A stretch of DNA of 64,000 bases, taken from the NCBI RefSeq assembly GCF_000797495.1, contig NZ_JTGN01000011.1:1-64000 (forward strand), written 5' to 3'. The translations under genes were made by a program, and so were the position numbers. Every line of letters starts with the position of its first letter. Position 1 is the stretch's first letter. Positions 35,001 through 44,027 of this stretch are shown in pieces. The notes below the pieces were generated by a model. That model made no database searches, was not told the DNA's origin, and saw only the letters and a list, made by a program, of their open reading frames with translations. This DNA comes from Robinsoniella peoriensis (GTDB taxonomy: Bacteria; Bacillota; Clostridia; Lachnospirales; Lachnospiraceae).

Positions 35001-36152
35001 TTAATTTTGTGTATTTACAATCTCCTGCATGATCCCGATTAACTCTTCATTTTCCTTATGCGTTCTAACGGCAATGCGGAAATAACCCGCTTTCAGACCA
35101 TAATAATTACTGCAGTCCCGAATTAAAATACCCAGCTTTTTACATTCCTGTGCCAGATTCTCCTGACCATAGAAAAACAGGAAATTGGCGCTTGAATCAT
35201 AAACCTTAAATCCCAGCTCCTTCAATTTCAATGATAAATACTGACGTTCCTCCCGGATCAGCGCCTTGCTGTTTTCTACAAAACCAACTTCACGAAGTGC
35301 TGCTGTCCCCGCCATCTGTGCCGGTATGGATACATTCCAGGGCTGTACCGTTTCCGTCATTTTCTCTAATAAAGCCTGATTGCTGCAGAATCCATACCCC
35401 AGGCGTAATCCCGCCATAGCATAGAGTTTTGTAAATGCCTTTAATATAAACAAATGATCATTGGAAGCAATTTCCTTCTTCATGGTATAAGCCGCAGCAT
35501 CATCTAAAAAGTCATTAAAACATTCATCTACAATCATCCAGACTCCGCATATCCGGCATTTTTCCAGGATCTGATCCAAAAAATTCTTAGGGCAGGTCAG
35601 ACCTGTGGGGTTATTTGGAACACATAAGAATAACAAATCCAAATCCGGTGTAATGGCTTCCAGGTAATCCTCCTGAAGTTCAAATCCCTGCTCCTCACTT
35701 AACAGATAATAAACCACCTCACAGCCATTGACACGAAGTGCCTGCTCATACTCAGCAAATCCCGGTGCTGCCAGTAATGCTTTTTTCGGTTTGATTGCTG
35801 CCGACAGGGAAAAAATCAACTCCGCCGCGCCATTTCCACAGATGATATGATCCTTCTCAATTCCTTCCTGTGAAGACAATGCCTCCCGAAGCTTGCCACA
35901 GTGGATATCCGGATAATTTGCCGAATTTAAAATTCCTTCGTATGCCGCCTGAACCACTGCTTTTGGTATTCCCAGGGGATTGATATTCGCAGAATAATCC
36001 ATTTTTACTTCCTGAGAATAGATGTCTCCACCATGTTTGTGTTTATTGATAACCATTTCCGAGGAATAGATGTCTTCACCATGTTTGTGTTTATTGATAA
36101 CCATTTCCGAGGAATAGATGTCTCCGACATGTTTGTGTTTATTGATAACCAT
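35001..36152 (-). CDS. cobD: L-threonine-O-3-phosphate decarboxylase with tandem N-terminal repeats
   Basis: 383 residues. CobD makes (R)-1-amino-2-propanol phosphate, the linker used by CbiB. It belongs to the fold-I PLP aminotransferase family: DYSANINPLGIP, GNGAAELIF, CVPNNPTGLTC, DECFNDF and the PLP lysine in LKAFTKLYAMAGLRLGYG (about residue 230). Residues 1-48 are three copies of a 16-residue unit beginning MVINKHKH and ending DIYSSE/DIYSQE; only the last matches the normal HGGDIY start of CobD. Each unit has its own ATG (36152, 36104, 36056), but only the first has an SD (GAGAGGA). A HisC role is excluded by operon context. Confidence 0.9.
   Translation of the reverse strand: MVINKHKHVGDIYSSEMVINKHKHGEDIYSSEMVINKHKHGGDIYSQEVKMDYSANINPLGIPKAVVQAAYEGILNSANYPDIHCGKLREALSSQEGIEKDHIICGNGAAELIFSLSAAIKPKKALLAAPGFAEYEQALRVNGCEVVYYLLSEEQGFELQEDYLEAITPDLDLLFLCVPNNPTGLTCPKNFLDQILEKCRICGVWMIVDECFNDFLDDAAAYTMKKEIASNDHLFILKAFTKLYAMAGLRLGYGFCSNQALLEKMTETVQPWNVSIPAQMAGTAALREVGFVENSKALIREERQYLSLKLKELGFKVYDSSANFLFFYGQENLAQECKKLGILIRDCSNYYGLKAGYFRIAVRTHKENEELIGIMQEIVNTQN
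36009..36152 (-). repeat. Three 48-bp direct repeats at the start of cobD
   Basis: Units 36152-36105, 36104-36057 and 36056-36009 are nearly identical and in frame (16 codons each). Differences are few, so the array is recent or kept uniform. Slippage or recombination would add or remove 16 residues without a frameshift. Confidence 0.95.
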
Positions 36153-36213
36153 TTCCTTGTCCTCTCGGGAGCCTGTACACGCTCCACTCTTCCTGATTCT
36201 TTTCTTTATCTAA

Positions 36214-37188
36214 TTACATAAAGATAAATCCCCATACTGCCAGTTTTACCACAGCGAATGCAAATAAAGATAGTATGGCAGTAGCATAAAGCAAAACGTT
36301 TGCACGTTTAATATCTTCAGGCTCTACCGCCCGGATCGGATCTCCAATCGTTGGCTTTTTATACAATTTTCCAAAATAACAGGCATCACCTGCCAGCTGT
36401 ATCTGCAGTGCTCCTGCCATTACCGCCTCTGTCTGTGCGGAATTGGGACTTGCGTGATTATAACGGTCCCGTTTATAGATCCGGAAGGCATCTTTACTCG
36501 AAAGCCCCGCAAGAAAGGATGCCCCTATCATGAGATATGCACAAAGCCTTGCCGGAATATAATTGACCACATCATCTAACTTTGCCGCAAATCTGCCAAA
36601 GTAAAGATATTTATCATTTTTATATCCTACCATAGAATCCATAGTATTGACCGCTTTATAAAAATATCCAAATACAGCACCGCCGATTGCCATAAAAAGC
36701 ATTGGGGCGATGATTCCATCTGAAGTGTTCTCTGCAACTGTTTCTACCGCTGCTTTCGTTACTCCGGTTTCATCCAGACTTTTGGTATCACGTCCCACGA
36801 TCATAGACACTGCATACCGGCCGCCTTCCAGATCTTTCTCTTTTAGCTTGTCATAGACCTTCATACTCTCTGATTTTAAAGATTTCGTTGCCAAAAGCTG
36901 ATAGCACATAATTGTTTGTAAAATAAAAACCAATGTACTGTTTACCAAACCTGCCAGATACAAGATCAGCCATGGTACCGCTGTCGTTACTCCTGCAACG
37001 ATCACAACCAGTACAACGCCTGCTGTAAGTTCTCCTTTTTCTGTTTTCGGAAAAAGTTTTCTAAGCCCTTTTTCCGTAACTGAAATAAGATTTCCCACCA
37101 GCCGGATGGGATGATAGATAAAATGCGGATCTCCAATAAGCAGATCCAGCAGAAAACCTAATATTAATGCTAATATGGATGATAGCAT
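36214..37188 (-). CDS. cbiB: Adenosylcobinamide-phosphate synthase
   Basis: 324 residues with four to six membrane segments. CbiB attaches aminopropanol (phosphate) to adenosylcobyric acid at the membrane. Conserved: LLDLLIGDPHFIYHPIRLVG at the N-terminus, GRDTKSLDETGVTKAAVETVAENTSDG (shown as GRDTKSLDE and AENTSDGI), FGYFYKAVNTMDSMVGYKN, and HASPNSAQTEAVMAGAL. SD GGAGGAAG lies about 8-12 bases before the ATG at 37188. It is followed after 61 bases by cobD, its functional partner. Confidence 0.94.
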   Translation of the reverse strand: MLSSILALILGFLLDLLIGDPHFIYHPIRLVGNLISVTEKGLRKLFPKTEKGELTAGVVLVVIVAGVTTAVPWLILYLAGLVNSTLVFILQTIMCYQLLATKSLKSESMKVYDKLKEKDLEGGRYAVSMIVGRDTKSLDETGVTKAAVETVAENTSDGIIAPMLFMAIGGAVFGYFYKAVNTMDSMVGYKNDKYLYFGRFAAKLDDVVNYIPARLCAYLMIGASFLAGLSSKDAFRIYKRDRYNHASPNSAQTEAVMAGALQIQLAGDACYFGKLYKKPTIGDPIRAVEPEDIKRANVLLYATAILSLFAFAVVKLAVWGFIFM

Positions 37189-37255
37189 CCTTCTCTTCCT
37201 CCACTCTCGCTTCGTTACTTACCGCTGTTTACCGGCTTATGACACAACCGGTGGA

Positions 37256-38632
37256 TCATAACGGATCTTCCTGTAATGCTCTGTACGATACACACTCTTT
37301 CAAGAACCGGTATGGCACCCCGGGATTGGAATAATAATACAAATGTGGAAAACCTGCAATCATATGATCTGTTTTGCAGATACATTCCCACTCCCGTTTG
37401 CCCACAGGCTTTCTGGCATAAAAACTGCCGCCCGTATTTGTACTGTCAAAATAATGGAACTCATGCGCCTTTATAGTACCGATATCCATCCCCAGTAATT
37501 GATCCTCCCGTGGTGTTAAATCGATATATCCAAACCTTCCAAGCTTTTCGGTACGGTATGCCCTGCCGGAAATCACCCCTGCCATTTCATAGGTATTCCC
37601 ATTCATATCTTCCATCTCTTCATGCAGATACATATATCCGCCGCATTCCGCCATACAGGGAAGTCCGGACTCTATTTTCTCCTTAATATCCTGCCGCATA
37701 ATTTTATTTTGATACAGCTCATTTGCATACAGCTCCGGATAACCTCCATATAACAGCAATCCATCTGCCTGATCCGGAATCTTCGAGTCTGCCAGCGGAG
37801 AGAAATATACCAGTTTAGCTCCCATTTCTTCCAGAATACGAAGGTTGTCCTGATATATAAAACAAAAAGCTTCATCTAAAGCTACTGCAATAACCGGATT
37901 TCCCTCCACCTTTTCCATTTTCGGTGGATTGCCGCTGATGGACGGTGCCGTACCTGCCAGCTCAATCAGACCGTCTATATCCAGGCTCTTTTCCAACACG
38001 GAAGCAAGGTTTTTCAGCTTGGCTTCCAGATCTTTGACTTCATCCGGCAAAACCAGCCCCAAATGCCTGCTTTCAATGAGACAATCTGTTATCTTAGGTA
38101 CATAACCGTACACCCGGATTCCAATTTCTTCCTCAATGGCAGCCTTTATTTTTGGATAGAGCATTGGCGACATCTGGTTCAGGATCACTCCTTTTAGATG
38201 GCTGTCCGGTTTGTATTCCACAAATCCTTTTATCTGTGCAAGAACCGATATACTCATTCCGCGGCAATTTACAACCATTACCGATGGAGTATCCGTCGCC
38301 ACTGCAAGTTCATAAGTACTGGCGGTCACAGAAGTTCCTCCCAGTCCGTCATAGAACCCCATTACTCCTTCCATCACAGAAATATCGGTATCTTTTGCTG
38401 TTCTGGTAAACAGATATCTGGTCACCTCCGGATTGGTAAAGAACAGATCCAGATTCGCAGATTTTGCTTTAATTACTTTGCTATGAAACATGGGATCTAT
38501 ATAATCAGGACCGCTTTTAAAGGAAGAAACTTCCATTCCCCGCTCACGCAGTGCCTGCAGAATGCCGCAGGTAATCAGAGTTTTTCCACTGCCGCTTGCA
38601 CCTGCGGTGATTAAAATTCTCGGTTGATGCAT
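37256..38632 (-). CDS. cbiA: Cobyrinic acid a,c-diamide synthase
   Basis: 458 residues. CbiA uses glutamine and ATP to amidate the a and c side chains of cobyrinate. P-loop ITAGASGSGKT at residues 8-18; YIDPMFHSKV; MEGVMGFYDG; and the amidotransferase domain with MAECGGYMYLHEEM (nucleophile Cys about residue 330) and KAHEFHYFDS. SD AAAGGAGG lies 6 bases before the ATG at 38632. It is preceded by the inverted repeat at 38684-38720 after cbiJ-E-T. Confidence 0.94.
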   Translation of the reverse strand: MHQPRILITAGASGSGKTLITCGILQALRERGMEVSSFKSGPDYIDPMFHSKVIKAKSANLDLFFTNPEVTRYLFTRTAKDTDISVMEGVMGFYDGLGGTSVTASTYELAVATDTPSVMVVNCRGMSISVLAQIKGFVEYKPDSHLKGVILNQMSPMLYPKIKAAIEEEIGIRVYGYVPKITDCLIESRHLGLVLPDEVKDLEAKLKNLASVLEKSLDIDGLIELAGTAPSISGNPPKMEKVEGNPVIAVALDEAFCFIYQDNLRILEEMGAKLVYFSPLADSKIPDQADGLLLYGGYPELYANELYQNKIMRQDIKEKIESGLPCMAECGGYMYLHEEMEDMNGNTYEMAGVISGRAYRTEKLGRFGYIDLTPREDQLLGMDIGTIKAHEFHYFDSTNTGGSFYARKPVGKREWECICKTDHMIAGFPHLYYYSNPGVPYRFLKECVSYRALQEDPL

Positions 38633-38683
38633 ATTGCCTCCTTTCGAAGCAGGCTCCAGCGCATTTGAAAATTCATTCCCTCT

Positions 38684-38720
38684 CTAGTGCCTCCGGCATA
38701 AATACACCGGAAGGCACTAG
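38684..38720 (-). repeat. Strong stem-loop at the cbiJET stop codon
   Basis: CTAGTGCCTTCCGG pairs with CCGGAGGCACTAG around a loop of about 11 bases; the stop codon TAG of cbiJET forms part of the stem. No T-run follows, so it is more likely an mRNA-stabilising or processing element than a terminator within the operon. Confidence 0.6.
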
Positions 38721-40747
38721 TGATTCCCTGTACAGGAAATAATATAAACCGGATTCTGCCCCATCATCATATGATAATGTCCTACTTCTTTTGATTTCCC
38801 TACTGACACTGCAGCAATATCCGTTTCTTTAACCGGAAGTTCTTTCAGGCAGTGCAGCGCTTCTGCCACCGTCTCCAGGGCAATGGCATTGATTACAATT
38901 CTTGCTGCAGGATTCTTAGCCAGAATCAATTCCATAATCTGTTTCAGATTTCCTGAGGAACCTCCAATAAACGCATGGGTCGGTGCCGGGAGATCTTCTA
39001 ATGCCTCCGGTGCCAGCCCTTCTATCACTTTCAGATTTGGAACAGCAAATTTTTTCCTGTTTTCACCAATCAGATTTACTGCTTCTTTCTTCTTTTCAAT
39101 CGCATAAACAAAGCCATTATATGACTGCAGCGCCATTTCAACAGAAACAGAACCTGTCCCTGCACCTACGTCATAGATCACGGAATCCTCTTTTAAACGA
39201 AGTTTTGATAATGAAATACTGCGCACTTCACTCTTTGTCATCGGCACCTTATCTCTTAAAAATGCTTCATCTTCGATACCATGAGTGACCACCATGGAAG
39301 CATCCTGATTTTCTATCAATACCACGGAAAGTTTTTCAAAGGATTCTTGTGCCATAGACTTCGCCGTACCACTTAGAATACGTTCATTGGAATAGGATAG
39401 GTTTTCTCCGGCATACACCATCACATCAGGGAACCCATAACTGCACAGGTTCCTGCACAGCTGATTTACACCATCCTGCTGCCCGATTAGTGCAAATACC
39501 TTTTTATAACGCTTCACTGCTGCAATTGCATTTGCCTCTCTGCCGTGAAGACTTATCAGATGAACATCCTCCCAGGCCGTATGCAGTTTACCGCAGAAAT
39601 AGACAACGGAAGATATTCCGGAATAAACCTCCGTCCTGAATTCCTCAAATATATCCAGCATTTTTTTTGCCCCGCTGTAGAATCCAATATCGCCCGACAA
39701 CAAGACTGCGATCTTTTTATATTCCGGATGCTGTTCCACAAAGTCTTTGATTTCATTATCCCTGTAGGCTGCAAAAACGGGTTTGCCAAGCTCTGCCACT
39801 GTATCCAGGATTCTCTTTGCCCCAATCAGAACATCTGCTTCCACACAGGCGCCAAATGCTTCTCTTGTCATATTTTCCGGCGTACCCATACCAATACCAA
39901 TCAGAGATACCAGACGTTGTTCTTTCTTTTCTTTCTGATTTAATATACCGAATCTCCGGTTTAACAGTTCCAGTATTTCTCCCATGGAATATCCGGTTTC
40001 CTCTACCGGTCTGCCAATCAGAATAACTTGTGCTCCCGCTCGTCTGGCAGCCGTTATTTTTTCTTCAAATCCCCCTGATTTTCCGGAATCCTTTGTAACC
40101 AGATAAGAAGCTTTTATCTGCTTTAACATGGCAATATTTAATTCTTCTGAAAATGGACCCTGCATACAGATCAGGTTTTTACCCTGAAAACCTAACTTTG
40201 CACATGCTGCTGCAACTTCTGGTGTAGACAGCACCCTGGCAAAAATGCGGTTCTGGTAATCCGGGATTGCCGTATATTTTGCAAGTTCCTTACTTCCGGT
40301 TGTAACAAGCACATTCCCCTCTGTATTTTTCAGAAATTCCACTGCCTCATCTATGGAAGAAACGACAGTAATATCTTTATTCTCCCGGATATTGCTATTT
40401 CCTCTTAAAAGGCGTAAATACTCAGTGCCGCACTGTTTACAGGCATTTTGGATATTTTCGGAAACAGCTACTGCATAAGGATGGGTGGCATCGATTACCA
40501 GAGTAATCTGTTCCTCTTTCATCAAATCTTCCATCTGTCCTGTGGTTAACCGCCCGGTATGCACTTTCATTCCGGGAGCTGCTTCTTTATCTGCATCGGA
40601 CATAACATTTGAAGAAATCAGCTGCCCGCCATACTCTGTGGCTGTACATACATGAATTTCCACATCCTTATCCACTGTCCCGGTGCACAAATACCCTGCA
40701 AGTTCACGGCCTTCTGTTGTCCCTGCAAATATAAGGATCTTATCCAT
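38717..40747 (-). CDS. cbiJET: Triple fusion: cobalt-precorrin-6A reductase / precorrin-6B C5- and C15-methyltransferase
   Basis: 676 residues from ATG 40747 (SD GAGAGGA). Three domains in order. Residues 1-255: CbiJ, with ILIFAGTTEGRELAGYL, DATHPYA and VTTGSKEL. Residues 280-480: CbiE, with LIGIGMGTPENMTREA, LLSGDIGFYSG and SLHGRE. Residues 490-676: CbiT, with DVGAGTGSVSVEMAL (SAM site), IGENRKKF and FIGGSSGNLKQIM. It reduces the ring, methylates C5 and C15, and removes the C12 acetate carboxyl. Its ATG overlaps the cbiH stop by 8 bases. CbiET fusions are usual; the added CbiJ is less so. Confidence 0.93.
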   Translation of the reverse strand: MDKILIFAGTTEGRELAGYLCTGTVDKDVEIHVCTATEYGGQLISSNVMSDADKEAAPGMKVHTGRLTTGQMEDLMKEEQITLVIDATHPYAVAVSENIQNACKQCGTEYLRLLRGNSNIRENKDITVVSSIDEAVEFLKNTEGNVLVTTGSKELAKYTAIPDYQNRIFARVLSTPEVAAACAKLGFQGKNLICMQGPFSEELNIAMLKQIKASYLVTKDSGKSGGFEEKITAARRAGAQVILIGRPVEETGYSMGEILELLNRRFGILNQKEKKEQRLVSLIGIGMGTPENMTREAFGACVEADVLIGAKRILDTVAELGKPVFAAYRDNEIKDFVEQHPEYKKIAVLLSGDIGFYSGAKKMLDIFEEFRTEVYSGISSVVYFCGKLHTAWEDVHLISLHGREANAIAAVKRYKKVFALIGQQDGVNQLCRNLCSYGFPDVMVYAGENLSYSNERILSGTAKSMAQESFEKLSVVLIENQDASMVVTHGIEDEAFLRDKVPMTKSEVRSISLSKLRLKEDSVIYDVGAGTGSVSVEMALQSYNGFVYAIEKKKEAVNLIGENRKKFAVPNLKVIEGLAPEALEDLPAPTHAFIGGSSGNLKQIMELILAKNPAARIVINAIALETVAEALHCLKELPVKETDIAAVSVGKSKEVGHYHMMMGQNPVYIISCTGNH

Positions 40748-41480
40748 GTCTGTATCCTCTCGGCGTAACCATTTGCCCATCTATTTCCTTTGTCTGGGAA
40801 TTACCGATAAATACGGTGGTAAACATATCGACTTTTGTATCACGCAGTTCTTTTAAAGTCATTACCTGCATGGTTTCTCCTTCTCTGCCAATATTCATTA
40901 CAATACCGCAGACTGTTTCCGCTGCCTTTGCCTGCATCATAAGATCACAGGCCTTTTGCAGATAATCATGACGTTTTTTACTGGACGGATTATACAAACA
41001 AATAACAAAATCGGCTTCCGAAGCAAGGATAAGCCTTTTTTCAATTTTTTCCCAGGGTGTTAAAAGATCACTTAAGCTGATTAATGCAAAATCGTGGATC
41101 AAAGGTGCGCCAAGTACAGCCGCTCCGCCGGTAGCAGCAGTGACACCCGGGATTACTTCTACCTCAATCTCAGGATACCCGGAACCGATCTCCAGCATCA
41201 GACCGGACATACCATATACACCGGCATCTCCGCTGCAGATCATTGCTACATTTTTTCCTTTTTTTGCTTCCTCAAATGCGAGTACACAGCGATCCACCTC
41301 TTTGGTCATAGGTGTGGTCAGGAATTCTTTTCCTGCAAAATGTTCTTTTACCAGGTCTACATAAACAGTATATCCGATAATGGTATCGCAGCTGTTCAGT
41401 GCATTAGCCGCACGCATAGTCATCTGTTCATATTCTCCCGGTCCAATTCCAACTACATATATTTTATTCAAATTCAACAC
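40740..41480 (-). CDS. cbiH: Cobalt-precorrin-3 C17-methyltransferase
   Basis: 246 residues from a GTG at 41480, inside the last codons of cbiG (17-base overlap). A tetrapyrrole methylase: YVVGIGPGEYEQMTMRA, ICSGDAGVYGMSGLMLE, VIPGVTAATGGAAVLGAPL, CLYNPSSKKR and TVFIGNSQT. It methylates C17 and contracts the ring using SAM. A TTG two codons on is an alternative start. The end overlaps cbiJET. Confidence 0.93.
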   Translation of the reverse strand: MLNLNKIYVVGIGPGEYEQMTMRAANALNSCDTIIGYTVYVDLVKEHFAGKEFLTTPMTKEVDRCVLAFEEAKKGKNVAMICSGDAGVYGMSGLMLEIGSGYPEIEVEVIPGVTAATGGAAVLGAPLIHDFALISLSDLLTPWEKIEKRLILASEADFVICLYNPSSKKRHDYLQKACDLMMQAKAAETVCGIVMNIGREGETMQVMTLKELRDTKVDMFTTVFIGNSQTKEIDGQMVTPRGYRHG

Positions 41481-42519
41481 TCCATTCTCTTAGGGCAATG
41501 GCTGTTGTAATGCCATGTACCGCTTTCTTTTTTTGTATTAATCTGCCGCCTAAACTGCCAAGTTGTGCACTTCTTTCGCAGACATTAGATACCCCTGTAA
41601 TTTCTTTCACAAATTCGGATTCCGTAAAAACTCCTTCTGCCTTTAAAAGTTCATCTTTGCTGTAAGTAATAAAGGGGATATTATATTTTTCGCAGAAACC
41701 CAGGATCCCCGGTTCCTCAGCCTTCAGATCGATACTTGCAATCTGTTCAATTCCATGTATGGACACCCCTGCTTCGCTAAGGGAGTCAAGCACGGCTTTC
41801 TCAATCTCTGATTCATCCGTTCCTCTCCTGCAGCCGATTCCAATGGTTACAATTTGGGGTATCAGATGCAGGGTCTGTTTAAATGGCTGGTTTTCGGTAT
41901 GCAGAGACACTGATATCCCATTGGTCCCTTCGAATACCTGCTCTTTGGTTACCGGAATGATTTCATCCGGTATCTGATCCAGCACCGGGAAATCACTGTA
42001 AAATCCCACTGGCTTTTCATCCAGCACATCTGCAGAAATTTCCTTTGCATAAGTTATATTTTCAATATACAATCTGTTTTTCTTCGCAAATACATCTACG
42101 GCAAACCTGCCATTTACATCCGTAGCAGTTGTAATAACAGGAATAGCACCCGTCAGATTGGCAAGCACTCCCACCAGATCATTAGCACCGCCCAGATGCC
42201 CTGATAACAGAGAAATTGCAAAAATGCCTTTCTCATCCATGACAACTACGGCAGGGTCTTTTGTCTTATCCCTTACAAAAGGAGCAATGCTGCGAACTGC
42301 TATCCCCGACGCCCCAATAAAGCAAATGGCATCACAACTGGCAAACATCTCTCCCGTCCATTCCTGAAGCGGTTTTGTCAAAGGCATTAACTGATGCGCC
42401 CCGGCGTATTTTTTAATTGCAAACGCTTCACAGCAGTACCCCTGCATTGCCAAAGCTTCCGAAAGATTGCGGCAGAGCCTGCTCCCCCGTTGGGTAAAGC
42501 TTATCATTGCTAATTTCAT
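41464..42519 (-). CDS. cbiG: Cobalt-precorrin 5A hydrolase
   Basis: 351 residues. CbiG opens the delta-lactone of cobalt-precorrin-5A, releasing the C2 unit. N-terminal domain with FIGASGIAVRSIAPFV, DEKGIFAISLLSGHLGGAND and TTATDVNGRFAVDVFA; the C-terminal CbiG_C domain starts near residue 225 (VTIGIGCRRGTDESEIE, then NVCERSAQLG). The ATG overlaps the cbiF stop by four bases (ATGA) with GGAG 5 bases upstream. It is full length. Confidence 0.93.
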   Translation of the reverse strand: MKLAMISFTQRGSRLCRNLSEALAMQGYCCEAFAIKKYAGAHQLMPLTKPLQEWTGEMFASCDAICFIGASGIAVRSIAPFVRDKTKDPAVVVMDEKGIFAISLLSGHLGGANDLVGVLANLTGAIPVITTATDVNGRFAVDVFAKKNRLYIENITYAKEISADVLDEKPVGFYSDFPVLDQIPDEIIPVTKEQVFEGTNGISVSLHTENQPFKQTLHLIPQIVTIGIGCRRGTDESEIEKAVLDSLSEAGVSIHGIEQIASIDLKAEEPGILGFCEKYNIPFITYSKDELLKAEGVFTESEFVKEITGVSNVCERSAQLGSLGGRLIQKKKAVHGITTAIALREWSVEFE

Positions 42520-43280
42520 ATTAACTCCGTGGCTTCCCGAAACTCTGTTGTAAATGCCGGGTTATATAATTCTGATCGGTCATAATGGCTGTGGCTTACC
42601 ACATCGCCAATGATCATAAGCGCTGTTTTCGTAATATTATTCTCTGCTGCCGTTTTCGCCAGTGTTCCCACTGTGCAGACAAATGCTTTTTCGTCTTCCC
42701 AGGTAGCTTTGTATACGATGGCAGCAGGTGTATCTGCGGTATATCCACCGGCAATCAAACGCTCTGACAATTTTTCCAGCATCCCTGTACTTAAGAAAAC
42801 AACCATGGTTGCCTGATGTGCTGCAAAAGAGGCGATTTCTTCTTTTTCCGGTACCGGTGTACGGCCTGCCATTCTGGTAATAATAACGCTTTGTGATACA
42901 TTTGGCAGCGTATATTCCAGATTTAGTGCAGATGCCGCACCGCTGAAGGAACTCACTCCGGGACAGTAATCATACTGGATCTTCTTTTCATCCAGGACAT
43001 CCATCTGCTCACGAATTGCTCCATACAGACACGGATCACCCGTATGCAGCCTTACCGTAGTAAGACCTTTTTCCTCAGACTCAAAGAAAACGTCCAATAC
43101 CTCTTCCAAAGTCATCTTCGCACTGTTATAAACTGTACAGTCCTCCTTTTTATAATCCAGAAGCTGCGGATTCACAAGAGAACCTGCATAAATGATAACA
43201 TCTGCCTCTTCCAATAATTTCTTCCCGCGGACTGTAATTAAATCTGCCGCTCCCGAACCTGCTCCTACAAAATGTACCAT
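42516..43280 (-). CDS. cbiF: Cobalt-precorrin-4 C11-methyltransferase
   Basis: 254 residues. A SAM-dependent tetrapyrrole methylase: MVHFVGAGSGAADLITVRG, RLHTGDPCLYGAI, PGVSSFSGAASALNLEYTLP and FLSTGMLEKLSERL, closely matching CbiF/CobM. SD AAAGGAG lies 7 bases before the ATG. It begins one base after the cbiL stop and overlaps cbiG by 4 bases. Confidence 0.94.
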   Translation of the reverse strand: MVHFVGAGSGAADLITVRGKKLLEEADVIIYAGSLVNPQLLDYKKEDCTVYNSAKMTLEEVLDVFFESEEKGLTTVRLHTGDPCLYGAIREQMDVLDEKKIQYDYCPGVSSFSGAASALNLEYTLPNVSQSVIITRMAGRTPVPEKEEIASFAAHQATMVVFLSTGMLEKLSERLIAGGYTADTPAAIVYKATWEDEKAFVCTVGTLAKTAAENNITKTALMIIGDVVSHSHYDRSELYNPAFTTEFREATELI

Positions 43281-43281
43281 T

Positions 43282-43965
43282 TTAGTTCTCCTTTACAATA
43301 ATTAATGAGTAATATCCGGCATCTTCCGGTATTTCTTCCACCGAACGGTAGATCTTTTCATTTTCCATGCCGCAGTTTTCTATCATAACTGCACTTTCAT
43401 TCCTATTTCGCAGTTCTTCTTTTACCCTGGCCATCTTTTTACCTGCTTTCATCAGTACCTTCGTACCGGGAAGCTGTAAAGCATCTTCAATCTGATAAGA
43501 TGCCGGTATGACGTGCAACGGCTCTGCCTTTTCTACCAGCCCCATATTTAAGCGGGCGGCAACTGCACAAAACGAAGTAATACCGCTCACGATCTCTACT
43601 TCATATCCACGGTCCTGAATTCTTTTATGTATATATAAATAAGTGGAATACACCGTTGGATCACCCAGCGTTAAAAAGGCAACATTTTTTCCTTCTTTCA
43701 GATATTTTTCAACCTGGTCTGCACCTTCGTTATGACTGGCTTCCAGCTTTTCATGATCTTTTGTCATAGGCATATGTACGGCTATAATCTCTTTTTCATC
43801 CAGTTCCTTCACAGCCTGCTTTGTGATCTGATATGCTACACTTTCTTCTTTCACTTTTCCCGGCACTGCAATCACATCACTCTCCTGAATGATGCGGACT
43901 GCTTTTAATGTCAGTAATTCCGGATCTCCCGGTCCGATTCCCAAACCAAATAATTTTCCTGTCAT
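43282..43965 (-). CDS. cbiL: Cobalt-precorrin-2 C20-methyltransferase
   Basis: 227 residues from ATG 43965 (SD AAAGGA, 7 bases), preferred to the ATG at 43989, which has no near SD. Sequence features: GLGIGPGDPELLTLKAV, FLTLGDPTVYSTYLYIHK, GITSFCAVAARLNMGL and VLMKAGKK. It adds the C20 methyl to cobalt-precorrin-2. The upstream region holds the ribosome-binding module AGAAAGGAAGCCACAG (44014-43999) and a GCCACA/TGTGGC stem. Confidence 0.92.
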   Translation of the reverse strand: MTGKLFGLGIGPGDPELLTLKAVRIIQESDVIAVPGKVKEESVAYQITKQAVKELDEKEIIAVHMPMTKDHEKLEASHNEGADQVEKYLKEGKNVAFLTLGDPTVYSTYLYIHKRIQDRGYEVEIVSGITSFCAVAARLNMGLVEKAEPLHVIPASYQIEDALQLPGTKVLMKAGKKMARVKEELRNRNESAVMIENCGMENEKIYRSVEEIPEDAGYYSLIIVKEN

Positions 43966-44027
43966 TTTGTCATCCTTTGCCACATGCATACCGCCGCTCT
44001 GTGGCTTCCTTTCTCCTACATAATTTT

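Noticed and set aside
35001-36152. Histidinol-phosphate aminotransferase
   Set aside because: It is in the cobalamin operon next to cbiB and has the CobD-type HGGDIY start.
38684-38720. Transcription terminator after cbiJET
   Set aside because: No T-run follows and cbiA begins close by in the same direction, so a stabilising hairpin is more likely.
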